A stretch of 64,000 nucleotides of DNA, from contig CAJNYU010004051.1 of NCBI GenBank assembly GCA_905331475.1, positions 310,001 through 374,000 of the forward strand, given 5' to 3'. Positions within the stretch are counted from its first letter, which is position 1. Every line of letters starts with the position of its first letter. The notes beneath the pieces are model-generated. The model ran no database searches. It saw only the letters and a list, made by a program, of their open reading frames with translations, and had not been told where the DNA came from. The position numbers and the translations under genes are program-made. The stretch is from Rotaria socialis. Lineage: Eukaryota > Rotifera > Eurotatoria > Philodinida > Philodinidae. Positions 24,909-36,264 of this stretch are shown here, piece by piece.

Positions 24909-27739
24909 AGTTGTATTGTTGTCGTTAAATATATATATATATATTTACAACGAGTAACTACATGATGCGATGTTTAAATGAAAAATAATAAACGCTTTCG
25001 TTTCCAGTTTCGAAAATGAAGAAACAAAAATGAAAAATTAGAAAAGAAGAATGGAGTAAAATATTGTTTTTTTTCTTTTTGTTACAAACAATATAGTTCT
25101 CAGAGTTTTTCGTGTTTGTCTGTGCAACAATTTATGACTGAAAAAGATTGAGGGGGCACTTACATCGAGTTGCTTTGTCACAATCGATTGAATGAAAGCA
25201 TAGAAGCAAAAAACGAATGAGAAAAAAAACGAAAAAAATTGTTTTGTGACAAAATTCATGCTGATGCATGGAATCTTGACTGAAGTATTTGCACTTCATT
25301 AGTTTTTTTACGTGTTTTCTTCTTATTAAACTTTTTAGAAATATATTCAATGCTGCTTTTTAAATGAAATAATCATTAGCAAGGTTTTATTAGAAATCAA
25401 CAAATACGCGAGTATTTATAATTGTCATCATTATGAAAATGTTCCTTGATGATTATGATACGAAAAAAGATACCTACATCATTTGAAGAAATCTGATCTA
25501 AAAATGCTTCTGCGTTTAATATTTCTGTCCGTAGCTACCAAGAATGTTGTTGTTCTTTTGTTAAATTAACTAAAATGGATAGAAAAGTGATCACATTTTG
25601 TTTGGTGTACGTTGGCAGAGATCAAATAAATTCTGAGAAAAAAATCACTACTTGTTTGTGAACAGATCCTACAAAAGAAAACTGAAACAAGACACATAAT
25701 CTCAAAATCAGAGCCATATGAACACAAAAATTGGCAATGAAGCAGAATTGATTATTGCAACTTAATCTACAGAAATTTACAAGCAAAAGAAATGCCAGGG
25801 GAAAGCGATTAGTCATATTATGATTTATGTTGAAAATAAAGCACTATGACAACTATCAATGATAACTGAAGAAAAATGCTTTTGAAAGTGGAGTAAAATT
25901 TACATCTTATATCTATGTTGCAAAGTCAATAATGATTTTTGTAGATTTAACTCTATAGAAAATATAGAAAAAACTGAAATATATCATTGGCAGCTGCATC
26001 CTAAATGGGAAGATTCTCATTTGGCTTTAGCTTTTACCCCTTTTTTTATTTTCAATTTTCCATATAATCTGCTTCGCGAAAAATGAAGTGCTGAAACAGT
26101 TTTCATCAGATATTAATTCATAAAGTTGATGTATTAAACTGTCCTATAGTAGAAAAGCAGTTCCATTTGTTATAGATATGCAAGTTCAATTTTGTGATAC
26201 CTATTGCGGCATTGGTTCGATTGTCTGACTTGCTCAACTGATCTTCTCAAATATATAATCAAATAACACTGAAAAATTTTCTAAATTATGATCTTACAAC
26301 ACCAAAAAAGGATGAAGGTTACTTCCTTGTTTCTGATACGGCTATATCCTAGTTGTTTTTTAATTTCTGTCCTTATTTTGCTTGCTCATTTCTGATCTTA
26401 TTTCTTTCTACACATTTCACTTGCAACAAGCTAAAAACTCAAACATCATTCTTTTACTCTCTAACAAAGAACAGCTACAAAGCGTGCTCATGGACAATAC
26501 TTTGAACAGTCCTTGTCATCATTTTTCTCTTTCAATTCTAACTATCTATATAGGAAGTTCAATTTCATCCTCATGAATGTCTAGATTTTTCTATTCTCAT
26601 GAGCTTGTTTATTTGAACACCTTTTGAACTAATAAAATAAACAAAGTGAAAATGGTCACCGTTTTTGGGCTCATATAATTTTTATATTTCTTCAACCATT
26701 TAAGTAGGGTGAACTGATGTAGTTTCATCAATGTCTTTGCATTGTCAACTTCCAAAAATTTCCGTAATTGATTGAATTCTATGTGTTGTGTGAATCCTTT
26801 TTCCCAGCATGACGGTTATTTTGCCTGTGCATTTACGGGTCGAGTTCAAAATTGCTTAAATGAGTAAACTACTCAATAATTTTGAACACAACTGCTTTAA
26901 AACTATATACCAGTATTTTATTTACAACGTGTGTGTAAACGAGTGAATAATGAAACGAAAAACTATTCGTAAATTCAAGCTATCGCATTGAATGCATTAC
27001 GTTCGGGTACAGTGAATGATACCACCGGAAGGTAAGTAAGAATAACAGTGATAGTTGTTGTAACTGTACACGATATTGAGGTCGTCAGTTTTCAATTTTC
27101 TTCTCAGCTATAGAAAATTTGTGCACATACAAACGTTTTAGACGACACATGAAATGACTCTGATGCATGCTTGATCTAATTGAAGGATGATTTATTTCTC
27201 TTAAAATTTCGAAAAAAATATGCTATTCAAACAGCTGAGTAGAATACAATATAATAGATATTTTGTATCTTCATAAAACTAAGTTTGTGGATGAAGACTT
27301 ATCATATTAAAAGCTATCTAAGACAACCGTTGCATTGTCAATTTTTTATAGTAGATTTTATAAAGAAAACTATTAATACTTCATCATTCGATTAGATAAA
27401 TAAATTAGCTAATAATCAATAACAAAACTTTTTACATCAGAAGATTATATATGCATGAAGAATGTAAAAGGAATAATTCGTATTGACTTGTGTGTTTAAA
27501 TAACAATGTCGAAGAAAAACTTGTAATTTATTTTCTTTTGTATCGTTTCATTTTCGACCAAACTTGAGATTGCTTATTTTGGATAAATTATGAGTTTCGA
27601 TAAGAGATCCGAGACTAGCCGCGGTGGTGCGAGTTGGCATCTTTTTAGCGAGGCGAATACGAGTCGATTTTGCAACTCGCCTACCTGCAATATAATTTTT
27701 TATTAATAAACGGTAAATCTTTATTGTAGTTGCGGAACC
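24909..27739. other. Intergenic stretch, nothing recognised
   Basis: AT-rich DNA with a short AT microsatellite (about 24930-24945). No exon chain, TIR pair or tRNA-like sequence seen. Confidence 0.5.
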
Positions 27740-28095
27740 AGGGGTGGACCAAATGGGGCTTAGCCCCCACCACCGGAACTTCAAGTCCCCATCATCTGGA
27801 TTTTAAAAACCCTACCACACTGACTTTGAAGTAACGTAGATTTTCAATAAAAATAGACGAAATTCAATTAGGACACTTTTTCATGAATCTTTAGCTATTG
27901 AGAATAGATGCCTCTAATTATAAATTGAAAGTAATACAGTTCCATCTTTCTATCAAAACAATAATGAGAAATACAATGACTGATGATCGCCTAAGTGATT
28001 TGTATTTATTAGGTATCGAACGTGATATTGATATAATTGTGCAACAACTTATTGATAAATTCTCAGATATTCATAGCATAGTCGGATTATGTTGA
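27740..28095 (+). mobile_element. hAT transposon remnant (5' terminus plus C-terminal dimerisation domain)
   Basis: The left part begins CAGGGGTGGACCAAATGG and contains a palindromic GGGGCTTAGCCCC motif, typical of hAT subterminal sequence. It is followed within 150 bp by an open frame (27898-28095) ending in IKTIMRNTMTDDRLSDLYLL and GIERDIDI, the hAT C-terminal dimerisation domain of the ZMYM/DUF4371 type. The right terminus was not found. The N-terminal and catalytic parts are absent, so this is a deleted copy; the short frame is intact to its stop. Confidence 0.75.
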
Positions 28096-28109
28096 AATAA
28101 ACAATTATT

Positions 28110-29829
28110 TTTTTCTTTTAATAATATTTTGACCGTAGACTTGAACCAACTGATAGCTCATCAAGATTTTCAGGGCATAAACATAGATTTTTAAATTGAT
28201 TTTAATGCTATGCTTGAGAGTTCATTGATGCGAATCTCCACACACAAATGGGGGAAGTGCCTGAAAATAGTAAGTACAGCCTGTTGGGTCCAATACTTTT
28301 TGAATCGGATCCTGTCTAACGGTAGTTGTGTACTGTTAGTAAAATATTCTAATCATAATAAGAGAGTCGATTCGACGATAAGGAATGCTTTTTCTCCAGT
28401 TTCATCCTGAGTGATGAGCGCACGAATATGTTTTTAGGACCATCTTCCCTGCTAGAGCCCGCCAAACAGCCCAATATTTTTGGACCCAGAATCCGATTTC
28501 GACCCGGTGAAAAATTTATTTTAAAATTCGACCGGCTCGAGTGTTAAGCCGGTGGGGGGGGGGGCGGGCTAAGCCCCACCAGCCTAAATTGTGAGACCCG
28601 AGATGTCGTGATATGCTGTTTTTAGACAAAAAAAATTTTGAAATGCTAAAAATAAAATAATAATTTGGCGCTGTGAAAAAGTTTCAGGAACGAGAAACGT
28701 GGACGAGAATATAGAAATTAAAATTTTAAAATTTTCTCTGGAGTGGGAAAAAATTTATTTTACGGGAACGGGAAACGGGAACCAAGAAAAGTCGTTCCCA
28801 CAGGGCCCTACTATTTACTGAGGGTAGCAATTTCTTTTTACTTTCAGAAAGGAAAGGATAAGAAAGTTTTTCCTCTCTTTTTTCTCGGAAAGGAAAGTTA
28901 TAAAGAATGTTGAATGATCCGCTATAAAAGCTTTCTTATGCAAGTTTTCCGTTTAATGAAATGAAGCCCTAGCCGATATATAGTTAACATTTTCAAATGT
29001 GTTGCTTTTATTCTCTTGCTTTATCACTCTCGTTCTACCAATTTCTCACTGCCCAGGCTAACCTTTTCTTTCTTTTGCTGTGTTCAATTGATCGTACCTG
29101 TTCTTCTATATTTCTTGAGGAGTCTCCATGCCGCCGTTATGAGCCTAAGTGGGTTCCAACTATTACGTATATGCTAGAAGAGTTGAGCTTACTGTAGACT
29201 TTTCACATGGGTCTTAGTGTGAGGGTGGGTGTGGGTGTTGGTACAAGTGTGGGTATTGCAGACTTAAGTTTCTTGTATTGTATTGTTTATTGTTTATTCT
29301 CTATTCTTCCATTATCGAACATCTTTCAAGCCAAGGAATCGAACCTTCTGCTATTTGACTATAATCAGATGCATAGAACCACTACGTCATCCTTGGCAGC
29401 TGCCCTCACACAAACTAGGGGTCACACTTTAACTTTAAATTGACTGTCAAGCGTAGAGTTTAAAGTTGTTTAAAGTCACACTTAAATGCTTCTTTTTGGC
29501 GGTTTATCTGTTGCAGTGAGTCTCATAAGCATGACTAAATACGTCAGTAAGGTAAAAAGTATTAAAAAGAATCATTTAAAGGCGACTTTAAATAGCTTTA
29601 AACTTTACGGTTAAAGTAAAGTTAAAGTTAAAATGCCACTCCTAACACAAACACTCACATTTACACCGAAAGTCACACTTTCAACGGCACCTGCACTCAT
29701 AGAGTGTTCAGTCTCTTTTGTTTTAACTCAAGTTTTCCCCTCATTTAGGGATGTGATTAATTCTCTCGCTTGTCTTTCTTGTGTATTTAAGATTTTGCCG
29801 TTTGAAATAAACAAAAAAAAAGGAACTGC
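28110..29829. other. Repeat-rich, GC-uneven intergenic stretch
   Basis: Contains a GGTGGGGGGGGGGCGGGCTAAGCCCCACC patch (about 28550-28580) that shares the GGGCTnAGCCC palindrome with the hAT remnant at 27.74 kb, then GGGAACGGGAAACGGGAACC-like short repeats (28763-28785), and a GTGTGGGTG-rich stretch at 29217-29260. No gene recognised. Confidence 0.5.
29330..29397 (-). repeat. tRNA-like sequence (degenerate tRNA or SINE head)
   Basis: On the minus strand a GGTTCGATTCC matches the pol III B-box consensus exactly (plus 29335-29345), and about 45 bp upstream TGACGTAGTGG resembles an A box. The outer GCCAAGG and CCTTGGC are complementary. The acceptor, anticodon and T arms cannot all be folded together, so it is not a normal tRNA gene; a tRNA pseudogene or tRNA-derived SINE is more likely. 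No A-rich tail was identified. Confidence 0.4.
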
Positions 29830-29834
29830 AAAGA

Positions 29835-29978
29835 ATGATTGAAGAAGTCTCTGAAACTGAATGTGGTGTTGATGGAAAATGGCCATGCAGACATTGTGGT
29901 TGTCCAGCATACAGGGGCAATGGAAATGGTATTTGCCATTGTGGCCATTCTATAGATCAACACAGCCAAGCGTATTAG
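29835..29978 (+). CDS. Small Cys/His-rich ORF, putative zinc-binding peptide
   Basis: A 47-codon frame from ATG to TAG encodes WPCRHCGCPAYRGNGNGICH followed by CGHSIDQHSQAY. The C-x2-C-x-C spacing and the C-H-C-G-H cluster are typical of small zinc ribbons and are most unlikely in random AT-rich sequence. It may be a stand-alone micro-protein or the last exon of a larger gene whose upstream exons I cannot find. The base composition is richer in G than the flanks. No function can be assigned. Confidence 0.5.
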   Translation: MIEEVSETECGVDGKWPCRHCGCPAYRGNGNGICHCGHSIDQHSQAY

Positions 29979-30479
29979 TGTCCGATGCTAAAACACAAAC
30001 TATAAGTTGGTCTTGAAAACTAACTCGAAACCTATTCCCAATTAAAATACGGCAAAACCCAGAGCTGTCCTGCGCAATTGAATGTTCCTTTTGTTTTTGA
30101 AATCTTTTTTTCCCGCTGCTGTAGTTATCCAAGAATAATAAAACGCTTAAGCTATTCTATTATTTTAATGATTGTAATTAAATCTGACCTTGTAATAGAA
30201 GATCCCCTCGGAGCGATTGCTGTATAGCTGTGTGAAGAAGTTTCAATTTTGCACTCACCATTGTGAGTGGTTATTCTGTTTCATCATTTTCCCCATATAG
30301 CATGCACATACAAATGCTTCTGCTTGTATATTATTTATGAGTCATTCGTGGCTCAATCCCCATCCTGTGTGCTGCATTCCTTCCATCATATATGAAAAAA
30401 TAAACTGTGAACGACCCAAATCGGTTAAAAGCAGTTTTGTGTTTTTCGTGGTGAAAATTACCATGCGCTTTGCCTAGGG

Positions 30480-30760
30480 AAAATCTTTGGTGTTTCAGCA
30501 CCACATCTTTGACAGATACAGTCAGGATCTTGCAAGGATTCGCTATTTTTTCCTGAGGAAACAACTTAATCCTGAAAGAAGTATGTAGCCACGACGGAAA
30601 TTTAGGATCCTGACAGGATTCGAATCAAGATTTTCAAGAATCCTGACAAGTTCACCGTTGTTTTTTAAATCACGATTGAGCCAGAAAATCAATGATTCCT
30701 TGAGGGTGTGGGTGAAGAATATACCCGAACCGACACCCACACCCTGAAATCTGCTTGAAT
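30480..30760. repeat. Short dispersed repeat units and a 12-bp perfect hairpin
   Basis: Several related GGATCCTGACAGGATTC-like units occur between 30500 and 30660 in direct and inverted orientation. Beside them AGGGTGTGGGTG (30703-30714) and CACCCACACCCT (30734-30745) form a perfect 12-bp inverted repeat with a 19-base loop. No gene. Confidence 0.6.
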
Positions 30761-32057
30761 GTTAAGTTTTAAATTGCAAGCCTATAATATCCAGATCAAT
30801 GAATGCAATACCGGATTCTAACAGAATTTCGTCGCCCTTTTATAAATTCACATAGAATTCAACTATTGAAATTGATTCTCTTAGATATGAAATATTCTAT
30901 TTTGTTTGAACTAAGTCAAAATTTCCAATAACATTATTATAAGTCGAAATTCAATTGCATGCAAAGAAATTCCTTTTAGACGTTCTTTTAACACAATCGA
31001 GTTCCTCAAATTCATAGATTCCTAATTCAAAACACAGTGTACCATATTTATCGATGGTACGTTATCAGTGTAGGTTTTTTGTTCTTTTTATTTATTCTCT
31101 TAGTCGTTGTCTACACATATCCAAGAATAAACTAATGCGACGCTTGCAACAGCTAACACAAGAAAAATAAGCATCTTCTAAATTCTTTTTTATCATTATT
31201 TCCTGGATATAAATCACCATGAAACCATCAAAAGTTTTCTTTCAAACATTATTGAGCTTACTCGTCGACAACAATACAAATGAAACAACACTTTCCTATA
31301 TTTTATAACAGTTCATATCGATTAAACTGTGACGAATCGATTGTATCTACGAAAAATTCAATTCTCGGAATAGATCAGATTTAAAATTAGAATTAACTGA
31401 GAATTGTTGAAAAGTGATTAGTATTAATAATGAAATGATAGAGCATGAATTTATTGATTTCAGTATCTTTTGGATACGGACTCTTTCCAAAAATCTATAG
31501 ATTCTCGATACTTGCAGTCACATGTTCATATCAATACAAAATCAAAACTTTTATAAGTAGATATTCCTTTTGTGAGTGTTCTTTTATTATCGAATGTATC
31601 TCTTCTTTTTGAAACATTATAAAAAAAAATGTACGTAGCTTGTATTCTAAACAGAGAGTATTTAATACTTCTTAATTATTTATTTTTGATGTCGAGAATC
31701 GATTTAATCTGAATATAATATCGAAAAGAAGCTGAACAGGATAAATGTGCGTCAGATCTCCCAGTGACTATACTAAGCAATGTCATACGAATCAGTCTAA
31801 CATATTATAGATATCAATAAATTATTTCAGTTCATAATCAGAAGTTGAAGTATAGTATCTTCAGCATTTATAAAAGTAAACTAATTTTACGATCCTGGAT
31901 ATTCACATAAAAAAAAGTATTTCTCTATGCTTTGCACACAGATAGACTTTCACTAAAATTGAAAACGTGTTCACCAAATATCTGTTTTACTAATATTCTA
32001 TACCGATATATTTAATCATTGATATTTAAACATCAAATAGATATTAAATACGAAAAC
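30761..32057. other. Intergenic stretch, nothing recognised
   Basis: AT-rich, no open frame of note, no inverted repeats seen. Confidence 0.5.
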
Positions 32058-33676
32058 ATGCCACTCTTAACTATGCTTATATTTTGTACTACTGTTTTTC
32101 TTGCGCAAAGTATTACGTACAACATTACTAATTCAACTAAAAACTGGCAAACTATTTTAGCTAATCTCGAGGCGGGTGACGTTGCTGTCATGAAAATATG
32201 GCATCTATGCAACATCGGGCTCTGGTTACTTTCGATTGACTCTGAATGGTGATCTCACTAAACCAATTATCATCCGAGGAGCACCCAATCAGCCACGTCC
32301 AATTATTCAGTGTTCTCAAGCGGTTACAAGTGCTCAAAATATCATGATAAAAGGAATAGCATTTACCAAAGGTTCGCGAGGAATTCGTATCGAACCAGCA
32401 AGTAAATAACCCGATGTTTATTTTTGCTTTTCACTATCTCATTTTTTTTCAAAACTTAACATCTAGCTACAACAAATGCAATCTTTGACAATATTTACAT
32501 TTACAATACTATTGGAACATCATTTTCAGCCGACGATATGGGCAATGAATACGTCAATAGAACATTACGAAACAGCGAAATCATGGACTGGTTTCCAAGT
32601 GAAAGTAAACCTCGATTCAAGTTATTTTATTCAATAAATTTGCATTTCTTTAGTCTGGCTCATACAATGTTGTCATACGCAATCATGTTTGCTACAATGT
32701 TGTTGAACCTTGTATGATTGTTTATGATGATTATGATCGTGGACGGAATTTAATTGATGGGAATTTAGCGATCAATGCTGGAACAGATGATCTTGAAATA
32801 CAATGTACATCGGGAACGACAATCACTAACATTGTTGTGATTAATGCCAGTATGTAAACAATTTTGTGACTTGAAAAACGTCGATGGTACTCTTTTGAAA
32901 AGACTTGTAAATTCATGTAATAAAAGTAGCAAAGGATTATTTTCAATTGAATATTTTCGACAATATGTTGTAACACATAGAACAATTTTGAACAAAAACC
33001 GAAATTCTGACAAACATAAGATTTTGTTTTCTTAGGCTTTTTCTTCTGAAGATCATTTTTTTTGTAATAGAAATCAAATACAACAAGCTAAAAACAATTG
33101 TTGATTGAATTGATTTTTCGATCATGAGATCTTGCTGAAATTGGCGTCATACAGAACTCAATTAATCCTACTATAAAATATACTCGAAATATAACCATTA
33201 GTGGTAATACTGTTTATATGTCTCGATCGGACGCATGTCTTCGATTGAATGGCGTTACAAATAAGAATATTACAATTTCAAACAATGTTCTTGATTGTGA
33301 AAATCAATAATCAATCAAAGCAACAAATAATCTACCAGGCAAGTCTATGCAGAAAACTAGCAATATCCAGTAATGTCTTCGTAAGCGCTGCAACCACCAA
33401 TCTTTATCCAGCAGTAGGATCTCCGTTGATTAATAAAGGTATGAATCGACTGTATCTAGTTCTTTTTGATTGCAATGGTATTGATCGATCTATGTCAACA
33501 CCAACTATTGGTGCACATGTAAGAAGGACAGAAACTTATTAATTCAACGAATCGTTAGTAACTCACTATATTTCTCTACTCTTTAGGAATATTCTACTAC
33601 AAACAATTCTAGTTGTATGATAACAAACAGTGGTTCATCTACTGCTGCAGTACCACAATATCTTTTAATCCGTTGA
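32058..33676 (+). pseudogene. Decayed secreted right-handed beta-helix protein (polysaccharide-lyase-like)
   Basis: The first exon begins with a plausible signal peptide (MPLLTMLIFCTTVFLAQS) followed by WQTILANLEAGDV, the usual start of a PL6/pectin-lyase-fold protein. Coding blocks follow in changing frames: LTKPIIIRGAPNQPRPII, NAIFDNIYIYNTIGTSF, YNVVIRNHVCYNVVEP with DGNLAINAG, NITISGNTVYMSRSDACLRL, and VGSPLINKG with PTIGAH near the end. This is the repeated N-x-I pattern of parallel beta-helix rungs. Breaks: a frameshift with missing sequence near 32200, an in-frame TAA near 33310 (CAA to TAA) and another frame change near 33365. Splice-like boundaries (for example near 32403 and 33590) show that the parent gene had introns. 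Probably an extracellular polysaccharide-binding or cleaving enzyme originally; now inactive. Confidence 0.7.
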
Positions 33677-34022
33677 ACGTTGACATCATCTGATAAGAGT
33701 TCTTTTTACCACTTTAATTTCAATACAATATATATATATACATTGCAGCGAGTATTGTCTAAATAAATCGTATACATAAAATCAAATATTTAAAAAGAGA
33801 GAGAGAGCAACGAATTGTATGTGAGATTTAGAGTTATGCAATTAGTATAACATGCCTATATAATATCATTTACTTATTGTCTGATTGAGTATCTTCATCT
33901 AGTTTTCAGCAACTTGAGATTTTATCTTCGATTCAACATGTTATTTTGATCAGGAAAGTTAATTAAAACGCAATAAATTTTATTAAATAAGAATTTTTTA
34001 AATCAAACTAAGATAGAAATAT

Positions 34023-35753
34023 TTAATAACCAGTAGCATGCCCATCTGCTCTTGGATCAGAACCGGCTGCCCAAACTAATTGATTTTCATCATTGTCTAG
34101 TTTAGCAATAATTTGACCCCGACCAAATATTGACCGATGAACTCCTTTAACTAATCTTACATGATGCCCATATGATTTAAGTTTTTCAATAACTTCTTCC
34201 GAAATGCCATCTTCTAAAAGAACTTCACTTGGAATATTGTCATCTGTACTATTGCCATACGGTGCATCAATACAAAACCGAGGAGCATCGAGTGCAGCTT
34301 GAACATTCATATGGTAACGAACCATATTCATCAACACTTGCAAATGACCTTGTGGTTGCATAAATCCTCCCATGACACCATAACAAGCTAATAAATCACC
34401 ATTTTCATTAGTAATCATCGAAGGAATAATTGTATGATATGGTCTTTTACCAGGTTGAATACAATTTGGATGACCTTCTTCTAAAATAAAATTACTTCCA
34501 CGACTATGTAACGTAAATCCACAATTATTTGGTATAGCTGCTGTGCCAAATCCTGTATAATTTGAAAAAATAAATGAACACGCATTTCCTTGTGAATCTG
34601 TTACAGCAAAATAGACAGTATCAGATGAATTTACTGGTTTACCATGTTGTAAATTTTTATTAATAGATATTGGATTAAAATTTTCAGCACGATTAGCTAA
34701 ATAAGTTGATGATAATAATTCTTGAACAGGAACATGTTCAAAATCTGGATCAGAAACAAAATAACTTCCATCAGAAAATGCTAAACGAAGAGATTCAATT
34801 AAAATATGAAGATATTCAGCTGAATTATGTTCAACATTTTCTAATGAAGGAATTTTATTTTGTTTTTGAATTTGTTCTAATATTCCAATAGCCATAAGTG
34901 CAACAAGACCTTGTCCATTTGGCGGACATTCCCATATTCGAATACGCTGATTATTATTTAAACTATATGAAATACTAATCGGTTCAACAGGTGTTGATCG
35001 ATGTTCGGATAAATCTTCAAGTGTCATTAAACCACCTTTACTTTGTATTAATTCTACAATAGCTTCAGCTATCGGACCTTTATAAAATCCATCTCGACCT
35101 TTATCAGCTATTTCTCGTAATGTTTTAGCAAGTTTAGGCATTGTCATTATTTGACCAGCTTTTGGTGCTTTTCCATTTCTAAGCATATCATTTCCATTAT
35201 CCGATGCTTGTTTAATTGATTGTTCTGACAAGGCCCAACTATGAGCAGTTATTTCTGAAACTGGATAACCTTCTTCAGCTAAACGAATAGCAGGATTAAA
35301 GATTTCATTTAACGTTAGATTTCCTGAACCAAATAATTTAATTGTCTCAATAAAAGCATCAACAGCACCTGGAACTGTAACTGCATTTAAATTATTGAAT
35401 GGGATGTGTTTTTCTCTTATTCCCATTTGTCGAAGTTTATCTAATGTTAAATTTTTTGGACTTCGACCACTTCCATTTAAAGATGAAATTTTTTTTGTTT
35501 GATTATTATAATATAAAACAAAACAATCGCCACCAATACCACATGAACAGGGTTCAGTGACATTAAGAGTAGCTGCTGTCGCAACAGCTGCATCAGCTGC
35601 ATTACCACCTTTACGTAAGATTTCTAGGCCAGCTTGACATGCTAAAGGTTGTGATGATGAAACGATACAATGTGTACCATATACGACTGACCGACGTGAT
35701 TTAAAATTTAAATTTAAATCATTATTAAATTTAATATATTCATTATTTGCCAT
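34023..35753 (-). CDS. Gamma-glutamyltranspeptidase-family hydrolase (YwrD-like), intronless
   Basis: Complete 576-residue frame without introns. The N-terminal nucleophile hydrolase family uses an autoprocessing threonine; here it is T379 in SSDTVYFAV, at the usual place for the start of the small subunit. Other family marks are GGNAADAAVA at 49-58, the GIGGDCF loop at 72-78, PPNGQGL at 278-283, and GVMGGFMQPQGH followed by DAPRF in the small subunit. There is no signal peptide or membrane anchor, unlike animal GGT1, and the length fits the cytoplasmic bacterial/fungal YwrD-like branch, which hydrolyses gamma-glutamyl compounds. The absence of introns contrasts with the intron-rich neighbours and is consistent with acquisition from a microbe, though codon use is host-like. 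TTTTAG 10 bp before the ATG could be a splice acceptor. Confidence 0.9.
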   Translation of the reverse strand: MANNEYIKFNNDLNLNFKSRRSVVYGTHCIVSSSQPLACQAGLEILRKGGNAADAAVATAATLNVTEPCSCGIGGDCFVLYYNNQTKKISSLNGSGRSPKNLTLDKLRQMGIREKHIPFNNLNAVTVPGAVDAFIETIKLFGSGNLTLNEIFNPAIRLAEEGYPVSEITAHSWALSEQSIKQASDNGNDMLRNGKAPKAGQIMTMPKLAKTLREIADKGRDGFYKGPIAEAIVELIQSKGGLMTLEDLSEHRSTPVEPISISYSLNNNQRIRIWECPPNGQGLVALMAIGILEQIQKQNKIPSLENVEHNSAEYLHILIESLRLAFSDGSYFVSDPDFEHVPVQELLSSTYLANRAENFNPISINKNLQHGKPVNSSDTVYFAVTDSQGNACSFIFSNYTGFGTAAIPNNCGFTLHSRGSNFILEEGHPNCIQPGKRPYHTIIPSMITNENGDLLACYGVMGGFMQPQGHLQVLMNMVRYHMNVQAALDAPRFCIDAPYGNSTDDNIPSEVLLEDGISEEVIEKLKSYGHHVRLVKGVHRSIFGRGQIIAKLDNDENQLVWAAGSDPRADGHATGY

Positions 35754-36264
35754 TTTTCTTCTTCTAAAATTACAATACGAGTTTATTTTAGATATCAGAT
35801 TATGAGAAATATTATTTGCTAGTATAGATGTCTCTCTAACATTTTATCATTATATATGTTGAAATAGGAGAAGAACTTTAAAAAATGCTGAATTTATCTT
35901 AGATAACAAAATGCATCAATTTAAGAAAGAATAAAACATCAAAAGATAAGACAGAAAAAATAATTGAAAGCATCATTTTCGTTAGCTTTTATTATTTGCT
36001 GATATTAGCTAGTTTTAATTGTAAATTACATCATAATGTAGAAAAATAAATGGCATTCATATTTCATTCAAAAGAAATAATTTTGAACAATATTTGTGAA
36101 GTTTGTCCCTATAAATAAATACATCATATTGATATCTATCAATTGAAAACAAATATGAGTTCATAAAATTTGGTAAATAATCCAGTTGCATGAATTTTAT
36201 TTTTCGATCAGACTTTTGCAACGCTCTTTATTTACTAGGGGTGTCAATTTACAGTTTATTTAAT
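35754..36264. other. Intergenic stretch between GGT gene and transposon
   Basis: AT-rich, no gene. Presumably holds the promoter of the minus-strand GGT-family gene. Confidence 0.5.

Noticed and set aside
30331-30740. Two minus-strand frames of 65-77 codons
   Set aside because: They overlap short dispersed repeats, lack domains and have no exon structure.
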